From Edaphochlamys debaryana (taxonomy: Eukaryota; Chlorophyta; Chlorophyceae; Chlamydomonadales): 64,000 bases of DNA. Shown here piece by piece: positions 1 to 9,910 of this stretch (position 1 is the stretch's first letter; each line of letters opens with the position of its first letter). Made by a program: the position numbers and the translations under genes. Location: positions 1,674,001 through 1,738,000 of the forward strand of contig JAEHOE010000001.1 in NCBI GenBank assembly GCA_016858145.1, in the 5' to 3' direction. Below the pieces are notes generated by a model that worked only from the letters and a program-made list of their open reading frames with translations, was not told the DNA's origin and searched no databases.

Positions 1-398
1 GCCCGCTCCCTCGTCGCTTGCACCCCTCCGTTCAACGCTTACACCCATCCGCTCTTCCAAGCGTTGACAGGGCGTAGCCTGCTGAGTATGCAAAAGACCC
101 GTGCACATGCTGTTTTCCGACGGGCGTGCTCTTGGTGCTAGGTGATACCTGACACGACGGGCGGATTGCGTCACCTAGTGATACACGGCCACGCACAGCA
201 GGAGAGGCTGCTGTGCTGGGGCGCACGCCTCAGCAAGCCGTTTTGGGCTCAGCGACTGCGTAACTGGCTTCACTGACGGACTGATCACATGCTGGAGTGC
301 TGAGGGGCGTTCTTCAGGGCGCAAGGCGCCGCGGGGCGGTCGCGACCGCGGGGCTGCATCTGCGCGGGAGAGGCGAGCGCAGCGCCTGATCAGCCGCC
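1..398. other. Upstream region of the ARP6 gene
   Basis: No coding region is supported here. The stretch lies before the ARP6 start codon and presumably holds its promoter and 5' leader. I see no TATA box that stands out. The minus-strand open frames that cross it run into ARP6 exons and introns and look like GC-driven shadows. Confidence 0.5.
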
Positions 399-3300
399 AT
401 GTCCGCTCCGCCCGTTGTCGTGATCGATAATGGCGGAGGCAACTGCAAGATGGGCATGGCGGGCCAGGCGGCACCGACGCGGTGAGAAGCGCCTGGGGAA
501 GTTGCCGGGGAGGGGTTTGGGCGAGAGTGCGTGCCTCGAGGCCCCTTGCGGAAAGCCCGCTAGCGGCGGCTGCAGGTACGTGCCAGGTGTTAGAGGACCA
601 AGCAAGGATGGAAGGTGCTAGCGGCCTGTGCCACAGGCAGGGTCCGCCGACGGGGCTCAAGTTCCCTACTTGGCGGGCGGGCGGGGTGATACCTCCTCTG
701 TACGCGGCAACAGGGCGGTGGCCGTATGCGTGCCGGCAGCCGGAGGGGCAGCTCGCTGGTGCAGACAGTGCAACCAGGGATGCGGCAGCGCCTGAGGATG
801 GGGCCCGGGGACTGGGCGGCAGCGCCTGAGGACGGGGCTCCGACGCCCTGGCCAGGGTCCGCACTGGGGGCCCGCTGTGGCACTCTGCTGAGACAGAGCC
901 GGCAGAGTCGCGCCACCGCTAACGGGCGGACCCTGCCGTCCCCTCCCCCTCGCCCCGCCTCCACGGCCTTGCCCGACGTAGGCGGAGCTCCCATGCTGCT
1001 CCCCCACACATCTCCCCATCCCCAGCCCACCCGAATCCACAGCCTGCCCCACCCCACCCCGCCCCACCCCGCTTCCACACCCCCAGGGTGTTTGCCAACG
1101 CCTCCGCCAAGCCCAAGGGCGAGCGCACCACACTCATCGCCGACCTGCTGGCGGACACCAAGGAGGTGTCGCAGCTGCAGCTCAGGAGGCCCTTCGACAG
1201 GGTGGGTGCATGGCTGGAGGGTGCCCGGGGGGCTGGGGGCTGAGGGGAGGGGCAGAAGACTCGGGGCAACGGCACGGGTCAACGGCGATTCGGTGGGGAG
1301 GGAGAGGACGCCAAGGCAACCGCCAGGGCCAGGGCTGGGGCCTCCTGCGCTTTCAACGCTCTTCCACCGTACCTCGTCCACTCACCTTACTTGCACCCCC
1401 TCCGCCCCCCCCCCAGGGCTACCTGTGCAACATGGAGCTGCAGCGGGAGATCTGGGCCCGCGGCATAAAGGCCTGCCTGGGCCGCAACCCCAAGGAGTGC
1501 GGCCTGCTGCTGTCGGAGCCCATGTTCAACTTCGAGGAGATACGCAGCAACACGCAGCAGGTGCCTGGGGGGGGAGGGGGGGGGACAAGGAGGGCGCAGG
1601 CTTGGAGGCGCAGGGCGTGTCCAGGGCAGTCTCCCATGCCACCCGAGCGAGTTCCCGCCGCCGAACCCCCGCATCCACTGCCTGCCGCCTCGCTCGGCGA
1701 CGCCCCTCCACGCTCCACCCTCACACCTCCCCTCTCCCACGCCTCCTCCCCAACTCCCCCCCAACACCCGCGGCCTGTGCAGGTGGTGTTTGAGGAGTTT
1801 GGCTTCCGCTCGCTCTACTCTGCGCCCGCGCCGCTCTTCTCGCTGCACCGGGCCTCGGCGCTGCTGGGGGGCACCAACGCGGCGGCGCGGGCGGGCGCGG
1901 GGGTGGTGGTGGACGCGGGCTTCTCCTTCACTCACCTGGTGCCCTTCTTCAGGGGGCAGGTGGGGGGGAGGGGAGGGGGAGGGGGAAGGAGGGAATGGGG
2001 TGGGGCAGGGAGGGATGGAGAGGGGGCAAGGCAGGTAATTGGGAGGGCAGGGTGACTGTAGGGGTGCGGAAAGCTGTACGGTTGCTCAATGGCTGCCCAG
2101 GCCTCGACGCGCCCGCGCACCCGTCCACCCCCCACCCCCACCCCCCCAGGTTGTGGAGTCCGGCGTGCGGCGCATCAACCTGGGCGGCAAGGCCATGACC
2201 AACTACCTCAAGGAGCTGGTCAGCTACAGGTGGGGGGGGAGGGGGAGAGGAGGGGGGAGTTGGAGGGAGGCGTTGGGGAGGGGCGGACAGCTATAATAGG
2301 GTGAAGTGAGAGTGGGCTACCGTATTGGCCCGCCCTTCCCCTCTTCCTTCGGGCCCGACGCCACCCTGCTCAGGCCCATACCTACCCCTCCTCACCCACC
2401 ACCACCACCACCACCCTCCTAACACCCTCACATCCCACCCCACCCCCCCATCCCCCCCAGGTCCCTCAACATGATGGACGAGACCTACCTGGTGGACATG
2501 GTCAAGGAGCAGTTGTGCTTCGTGAGCCAGGACGTGAGGGCGGACCTGCGGACGGCGCAGGTGCGGGAGGGATGGAGGGGGAGGAGGGGCGGAAGGGGGC
2601 TTTCCGGCACGGACGGCGCTGGCTGGGGAGCGGGGCACGGGGCGACTAAAGCACCCCCTCTCCCCGCCCTCCCATCCACCATCCCTCCGCCCCCAAGGTG
2701 GCGGCCCGCTCCCCCCACCGGCGCGAGTTCGTGCTCCCCGACGGCGTGCACAACCTGCGGGGCTACATGCGGGACCCGGCCGAGTGGGCGCAGCGCGTGG
2801 AGTCCATCAAGGCGGCGGTGCGGGCGGCGGAGAGCATGGACGAGAAGAAGCGGCTGGCGGCGCAGCTGGAGGTGGGGGGGCGGGAGGAGGAAGGGAGACC
2901 GGAAGGCGGCCGTAGTGGCGAGACCACGTACCAAGGGGACGCCCGCCTTCCCCACCCCCCACACGCACCAGTGCTCTCCTACCCACCCACGCGCCATTTC
3001 CCTAATCCTCTCCCACCCACCCCCACCCCGCCCACCCACCCACCTAAACTCCTGGCGCATCCGCGTGACAACCATGCCCCACCCACCCACCCAACCAACC
3101 AACCACCCCTCCGCCCACCCACCTCGCCCACACCCACCCCGCCCGCCCACCCACACCACCCACCCACACCCACCCATCTCCATCCTCCCTCACCCCACCC
3201 ACACCCCCTCCGAACCCCCTCTCCCACCCACCCCAGGCCGACCAGGTGCTCGTCCTCAACAACGAGCGCTTCATGGTCCCCGAGCTGCTCTTCCACCCCC

Positions 3301-4018
3301 TGGACATCGGCCTGCAGCAGGCGGGCGTGGCCGAGGCGCTGGTGCAGGCCGTCACCGCCTGCCACCCGGGACTGGCGCCGCTGCTGTTCGGGAACGTCAT
3401 ACTGACGGGTGCGGGGGGCCGGGGTGGTGGGGGGGTGGGTCGGAGAGGGAGGGGGGAGGGCGTGGAGGTGGGGTGCGTGTGCGTTGCGGGGGGAAGGGTG
3501 TGGTTTGTGGGGATGGTGGGGAGGGGCGGGAAGTCGTCTATGAATTACACCCCCACCCTCACACCCCCAGGCGGCGTGTGCGGCTGCCCGGGCTTCCGCG
3601 AGCGCTTCGAGGCGGAGCTGCGGCCCCTGGTGCCGGACGACTTCGCACTCAGCGTATTCAGGCCGCCGGTGGGGCCTCAAGGGGGGCGGGGGGGCAGCGT
3701 GGGAAGGCGGGCTGTGGCGCTCGGCACACAAAGGGTGGCCAGGTGCTCCGGCGGTGGGGGGTGCTTAAGAGCCGGTGGAGGATGTGTTGATGTGCTTGGT
3801 GGGCTCCCGCGCGAAGGTTGGCCATGCGGTGTGGAACGCATGCGAACTCCTGCACGGCTACAGAGGTGCTGCCCCTGCTGCTCCCCCCGCAGGACCCGGG
3901 GCTCTTCGCGTGGGAGGGCATGTCGGCCTTCGGCTCGTCGTACTCGTACGGCAGCATGGCGATGACTAAGGCGCAGTACGAGGAGAGCGGCGGGCACGCG
4001 GCGCGGCAGTACTCGTAG
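399..4018 (+). CDS. ARP6: Actin-related protein 6 (SWR1-complex subunit)
   Basis: Ten exons: 399-481, 1087-1201, 1417-1560, 1783-1959, 2150-2229, 2461-2560, 2698-2871, 3237-3408, 3571-3668, 3893-4018. They join in frame to 422 residues, the usual ARP6 length. The protein opens with VVVIDNGGGNCKMG, the actin-fold phosphate loop in its ARP form. It then shows RRPFDRGYL, ELQREIW, FEEFGF, a GFSFTHLVPF phosphate-2 segment, LGGKAMTNYLKELVSYR, MDETYLVD, the NERFMVPELLF segment, an ILTGG motif and a C-terminal MTKAQYEE. These match plant and animal ARP6 closely. ARP6 is known in the family as a subunit of the SWR1 remodeller that deposits histone H2A.Z in nuclear chromatin. The start is the first ATG of the frame; exon 1 is supported by the DNGGG motif. 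Intron 7 (2872-3236) is a long CCCACCCAC-rich stretch. Function is inferred from family membership and is secure. Confidence 0.95.
2930..3236. repeat. CCCAC-rich low-complexity tract in ARP6 intron 7
   Basis: This is the 3' part of ARP6 intron 7, made almost wholly of irregular CCCACCCAC and CCCACCCCAC units, ending in CCCCAG. It acts as a greatly extended C-rich acceptor tract and gives long spurious open frames on both strands. Confidence 0.7.
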
Positions 4019-6217
4019 CGCCGTCGGGAGCCGGCGGCGGCAGCGGCTGGGGAGTGCAAGCCGGGGAGCAGGGCAGGCGGCGCAGCTGCGCCGGGTCCCC
4101 CGAGTGCACGCTGCCCTGGGGGGGGGAGGCGTAGGGCACCAGGGAAGCAGGGCCGTGCGCCTGGAGGCTGCATCGCGAGGGCAGCGGACGAGGCGGAGAC
4201 GGGCTGTCATGGCCTGGGCAGGAGGAGCGGGCGCGGGCCGATGGGAGGCAGCGGCAGGGAGGTAGGGATGCGGGTGAGCAGTCAGGCAGGAGGCTCGCAG
4301 CGCAGGGGAGCCGAGTGGGCAGGGGCCGTGATAACTCGGGCTCTCGGTTGCATAGTCACGGCAACAGACAGGAGTGCAGGGGGGTGGTGGAGCACGGATA
4401 GGCGCAGGAGACGGTATCGACACAGCATTCGACAGGCGGTAGACAGGCGGTAGGCGGGACCCTGGGGGTAGATGGAGCCCCAGGGCAATGTGGTGGCGAG
4501 CGAGCGGGGGCCGGAGCTGGTTGGGGACCACCTTGCAAGCCCGCTGCTGAGCCGCCTGAGCCCCCGAGTCCCGGTCCCGCGCTCCCTCAGCCCGACACGA
4601 GGGGCCAGAGCACCCGGGCAGGCGTCCTCTGGAGGGAGCGTATGGGGCAGCAGCTGCTGTGGAACCCTTGGCGGGCCCTGAGGCGTGGACGCGCAGAGCA
4701 GCTGCGACCTGCGCTTGGGCCTGCAGCGGCACAGCGACCAGTCGAGCGCGAGGGCTGCAAGTGAGGTCTTCGCCTGCAAGCTCCTGCAAGCGGCGAGGCG
4801 TTGCGAGGGCCTCCGTCGGCGGTCCGCGTCGCGGCGGCAAGGGGCAAGCCACCCCGAGTCGGGCGGGCCCCGGCCCAACCTGCAAGCCCGGCCGCGGCGC
4901 GTTCGCAGCGCATACGCAGCTGCAGCGCCTTTGCCCTTGGTCAGCTGCGGCGCGCAATGGCGGCGGCGTGAGCGAGCGCGCCCTTTGCGGCCGCTGCGGC
5001 TGCTGGCGGCTTGCCGCCGAGCGCTCGCCGGCCCTCGCCGCTAAGCCCCAACACCACAGCCCGGCCCTGCAGGAGATACCTGGTGCAACGCTTTGGCGTC
5101 TGCGAAAAGGTATTGGTGCGTCGGCCGCAGCCACGTTTCAAACGGCATGGGGCGGATGATCGAGGCTCCGGCCTCGCGCATTTAACGCCGCAGCTTCTCC
5201 TTACGCCCCGCATACCCCGCACGCGTGCAGCAGCCCAGACAGGCAGCGCCGCAGCCCCAGCCCAGCCCTCGCAGCCGCTTTCCCCCGCAGCGCTTGCACC
5301 TCGCGTCGTCGCCGACCTCTCGCGCCACCGAGCCGCCCCGTCGCCGAGCCAACGACGCTGCTCGCCGCCGAGCGCTCATTGCGTCCTCGAAGGCCCACGC
5401 TACCGCCCTGCAAACAGTGTCAGGTGAGCTCGTGCGCTGGGGGCAGCTGCAGGGCCGGCCGGCGGCCGCTGTAGCGCGGGCTGCGTTGACCGGCCGCGCT
5501 CGCGAGGGCCGCCGCCGCGCTCTCCTATGCGGCCGTGGGTTTAGGGGCTGGGGCGCTATGGATTGGGGGGACAATGGCAGCCGCGCGGCGGGTTCCAGCC
5601 CGGACGGCCGCTGTTGACCGCACACGCCGCTCCCGCCGAGCGCCGGCCGCCGAGCCGCCCGCGCGCCCGCATTGCTGTAGCGCGCGACGGCGTGTATTGT
5701 GTGGGCGGGCAATGGGCGCGGCGCGGCCAGGTCGGGGGGTAAGGCCTGGCCTTTCGTTCCCCCGCCTCTAGTGGTTTCTGCGAGCTGCCTGCTGCCGGCT
5801 GCCGCCGAACCTGCGTCGCACGCTGAGCTGCACTGCGCTATCCATCTGCGCTCTCTGCGCCTGCCGTCAGCACTGCGGCACCGCGGCTGCGCCCGCTCTA
5901 GAAGTTTCCCGGCTCACCGCATATCCCCCGCCGCCCGCTTGCACCCCGCGCCGCAGGTGCCGAGCGACTGCTGCAAGCGCCGCCCCGGCCGCAGCCAGCC
6001 CACGAACGACGCAACAAGCGCAGCCGCAGCGGACCTCAGCTGCAGCCAAGCCCCAGCCAAGCGCCGAGCCCAGGCACGGGCGTTGCGCGTCGTCGCGTGC
6101 CGCGTGCCCCGCGAGTCGACGTTCCTCCAACCCGTGTTTGCGTCCGCGTGTTCGTGTTGACAGCGCGTTCCGTGCCGTTGCGCCTGCTCAGCGCGTGTGT
6201 GAGCGTGAGCGTGAGGA
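4019..6217. other. Intergenic region and probable expansin 5' leader
   Basis: About 2.2 kb between the ARP6 stop and the expansin ATG, with no convincing gene. It should contain the ARP6 3' UTR and the expansin promoter. A donor-like CAG|GTGAGC at about 5421-5429 and an acceptor-like CGCCGCAG|GTGCC ending near 5956 could frame a 5'-UTR intron; this is speculative. No TGTAA signal for ARP6 was found with confidence. Confidence 0.4.
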
Positions 6218-8087
6218 ATGGCCCCGGTCCGTCAGTGCAGTCTCGGTCAGAGCGGCAGCGCCCTTGCGCCCCGCGCCGCCCCCCGCCTGCTGTGCTCACT
6301 CCTCCTGCTGGTGTCCGGCGCGGTGTTGCTTCCGCGCCATGTCAGAGCGTGGGGTGACGGAGGCGGAGGCGGCGGCGGCGGGGACGATGGCTGGAGCTAC
6401 GGCCGCGCCACGCACTACGGGCACGGGGGTGAGCGGGGGCGCAGCACACTGCATTGTCATTCCTACTGCTCCTGCCCCACACGCCCCATCACATGCCGTG
6501 CAGTTAGTGCTCTGCTCCTTTGCATTTACAGCTGATGCCGTCCACACCCGCTTGATTCCACGAATTCTCTAAGGACACCTACTCACCTCTCCTGCCCTCC
6601 CTCTCCCCACCCCTCCCAGACGGCGGGGACGTGGACCACGGCTCCTGTATGTATGGCTCGCTGCCCAACTCCATGGTGTCGACGGGGCTCAACATCGCGG
6701 TGGGTACCGTAGAGCGCTTGGCATGGGCCCGTGCCCGTCACGTGACGGCCTCCATCCTCCGTCCTGACCTCGGCGGATCCTTAACCACACCTGCCTCGCC
6801 CTCTGCCCACTGCACCGCAGGCTCTGAGCGACCAGGCCTCTGACTTCTCCGAGTCGTGCGGGTGAGCGAGAGGGGCACGGCGGGCAGGGGCGGTGGGCTT
6901 GGCCATGCCGGGTTGCAGATACCCTGCCAACAGGCTCGCAGGGCAATACCGCGATTACCACCCACACGGCCCCTCCAACCCTGCAAGATGACCCCGCACA
7001 CCACCCCCATCCTCCCCTTTCCCCCAGGCGCTGCTACGAGGTGCAGTGCCACCCCACCTCCTTCTCCGACGGCTACGGCCAACACATCGACCGCAACTAC
7101 GGCTGCAACCAGGGCACCACCATCACAGTCACGGTCACGGACTCGTGGTGAGGCAGGGGGCATGGGGGCATGGGGCTGAAGGGTGGCCTCCCGGCTCGTT
7201 TGGCTTGCTGCGGTGGGCTTGCTGCGGGTGTCGGGTCCCTTGGCTTGCTTGAGCTAGGTGGGAATTCAGCAGAGAGTTTCCGCAATTTAGCAACAACTCA
7301 GGAACTCAGCAGGAAGACCTTAGGCTAGAATGCCGGCACGCATGTCACGGGGATCTGCACTCTGTGTGGCGTGGTGCTTGAGCTCGTGCCTCTCACCCCT
7401 TGGTGCCCCCCCCCCCGCAGCCCCTGCGACTACCCGGCTAATGCCTACTCCAACCGCCGCTGGTGCTGCGGAGGTGCGTGGGGCGGGCCCATGTCGCACC
7501 CCTCGTTGCAAGCGCCGGTTTGTCTGTACTACGGATTTGCTCACATTCACTAACCGGCCGCCCTTTCCCCCGCCCACACACACCGGCCCCCCCCCTACCC
7601 TTGCCAACGCTGCTCTCCAGACATGTACCATATGGTGAGGGGGCGTGAGGTTGGGGTGATGGACAGGAACCTGAGGGCACGAGTGACGGCGGCGCGTCCG
7701 CCGTGGTCTAGACCTCTTGATAATTGGTATACCTCACCGCCCCTGACCCGCACCTCCTGCCCACTGCCCTCCTCTCCCCCCAGGACCTGTCCTATTGGGC
7801 CTTCACCTCCCTGGCCGATGCGGGGCTGGGGGTCATCGGCATCCGCTACCGCCAGGTGGGGTGGGGCAGCCGGGGCGGGGTGAGGGCTCCCCATGTTGTT
7901 CTGAATTCCTGCCCTTCTCATCCATTTTGGTGTCCTCCGAGACTTTCCATCACTGCATTGGACCCACTCAATCGGTGCAGGACTCACCCCTTCCCCTCAC
8001 CCTCCCCACCGCCAGGTGACCTGCCCAGGCGGCGCGCCGGCGCCTCGGCCCCAGACCTGGGACTTCATGGCCGGCACCAAGAAGTGA
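6218..8087 (+). CDS. Secreted expansin-like protein, DPBB (GH45-like) domain only
   Basis: Eight exons: 6218-6428, 6620-6699, 6821-6861, 7028-7147, 7421-7473, 7621-7634, 7784-7855, 8016-8087. They join to 220 residues. Residues 1 to about 45 form a signal peptide: a basic/polar start, then a hydrophobic LLCSLLLLVSGAVLL core. A Gly-rich linker is followed by a six-stranded double-psi beta-barrel expansin domain: YGRATHYG, DHGSCMYG, ESCGRCYEVQC, TVTVTDSCPC, RRWCC, HMDLSYWAF and IGIRYRQVTC. The Asp of the HMDLS segment corresponds to the conserved expansin/GH45-like Asp. The protein stops just after the barrel, so the C-terminal CBM63 domain of plant expansins is missing. Expansins loosen cell walls non-hydrolytically. 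Volvocine walls are mainly glycoprotein, so the substrate here is unknown. Exon 6 is a 14-nt microexon supported by reading phase and by the continuous domain. Confidence 0.9.
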
Positions 8088-9910
8088 AGACCTGGGCGCC
8101 CACGCGAGCGGACCGTGGCCAACACCCACTAACGTGAGGCCGTGCAAGAACCTTAGGAAGCTACTTCTTGAGAGATGAGCCCCCAGCGTCGGCCCTGCTG
8201 TCAGGGCTCGTGGAAATCGATTTGAACTACCTCACGCTGCGTCACTCGTCAGGGACCGGCAAGCGGCCGGCCTTAGCCATCATCACGTGAGAGGGGAACT
8301 TAAGCGCGCCTTAAGGGCTACTTCCTTTAACCTGAACGAGCGAGTGTGCAGGGAGTGGGCGGGGGCGTGAGATGATGTGTCGACTGCGCCCAAACTAACG
8401 ACCGTGAGATGTGTGGCGAGCGGGGGCTGGGTGGGATCAGGGCATCAGGGAGTGGGGCGGAGGACACGGCTTGGCATCAGAGGAAAGGGAAGGGGTCATG
8501 TGCGGGATAAGTAAATGGAGGCGGGTGGTACAGCAGGTGGAGCAGCGCGTTTGTGGTGGGCCATTGGCATGCGGCGGGGGGGCAAAGGGAGGGAGCCATG
8601 TTTTGGGGGGCCACAGCCGTCGGGTCTCAGGAGTGTGTGACCGTGTTCATTTTGGGGGGCCTGGCTTGGCCGGGCCGAGCGGTGTTTCGCCTGCGTTTCC
8701 CGTGAACTGCGTGCTTCGGTCGCCTGGGGGCGGCCGGGCTTTGGAGGGTTACGGTGAACGCTTGTGCCTGCAGCACTGAGGGTTCTTGGGGACGGCCCGC
8801 GGGCGGGCTTGCTTGAGTGCTCCAACCTTACGTATGGCGGTGCTTGCCTGGCCTGGGATGGCCAAAGGCCACGGCCGGGGCGCAGAGTGTGTGCGCTTGA
8901 GGTCTCTTGGCAGCGGGCGGGGTCGTGGATGTGGCCGTGCATTTGCATTTCGCGTGGTGCGGGTGGTATCGCAGTCGAGCATTCCGTGGGGTGCGGGTGG
9001 GGCTTAAGGAAGATTGCAGCGATGCCAGTGTCTGTGCTGGATGGCGTGTGGAAGCGAAGGGCAGTGATGGTCAGCTGAACCTCGGGTAGCGCGGGTGGGT
9101 ATCCGTTTGTCGCGTGCACGCTTGCTCAGCGAGGGTGTTTGCCTTCCTTGGCGTCGGGGTGGCGGGTGGGCTCATGTGGGGTGCGTTATGATGCCTGGAT
9201 GCGTTCGTTGCATTGCAGCTGCGGTTGAGAGTTCTAAACTACAGTTGCGGGACGGCAGGGATAGCACGGCCAGAGGGAGTTGGCGGTGGGAGCGGTTGGC
9301 GCGCACCCGAGTTGTTTACACACACTGCAACACGACAAGTACACCTCCGTTAAGCCTGTTGACATGGCATGGTGCTCCTGACCCCCCGCCTCCGCCATCG
9401 TTACTTGCGATAGAGCCCCCCCCCCTGCTGCCCTGCACGACAACCAGCCAGCCTCTGCCCAGCATCCATGTCTAGGCTGCAACCGGGCTCCACTGCACGA
9501 CTACAAGCGCATGCACCAACCGACCACGGCCAACACACAGCTCACTCGTTCGACAACAGCCATGTCCGCAGTTCCCCAGGGGCAATTTTGTCAACACGCC
9601 ATGACAGCAGAGTCTGCGCCACACGCAGGCCTCCTGGCGTCCACATCAAAAGGCCAGCAGACAAACGAGTGCATCAGGCCACAACTCAACCTAATGTCAT
9701 GGGGCTCCACCTGTCCTCGCTTTGCTTGGCGCATGCCCCGACTCCCTGCGGCACCACGCTCGTTCGTTCTCCACGAATCCTCCACCACCGGTCCCCGGCA
9801 AGGTCGCATGTGTGCTTCACGCCCCAGACCTCGACCCCAGTACCGTCGCCACGTGGCTTCTGCCAGCCAAATACCTAAGTCGAAGGCCGTACGCCTGAGG
9901 GCCTAGGTGC
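8088..9910. other. Convergent intergenic region
   Basis: The region lies between the expansin stop and the stop of the minus-strand gene ending at 9911. It should hold both 3' UTRs. Only short open frames occur and none shows a domain. A minus-strand TGTAA signal lies at 9316-9320. I see nothing else. Confidence 0.5.
9316..9320 (-). terminator. Probable TGTAA polyadenylation signal
   Basis: TTACA on the + strand reads TGTAA on the minus strand, the usual green-algal nuclear polyadenylation signal. It lies about 590 bases past the stop codon at 9911, a plausible 3' UTR length. Confidence 0.35.

Noticed and set aside
175..1381. Minus-strand frames over ARP6 exons 1-2
   Set aside because: They overlap strongly conserved ARP6 exons on the other strand and have Pro/Arg/Ala composition typical of antisense GC-rich shadows.
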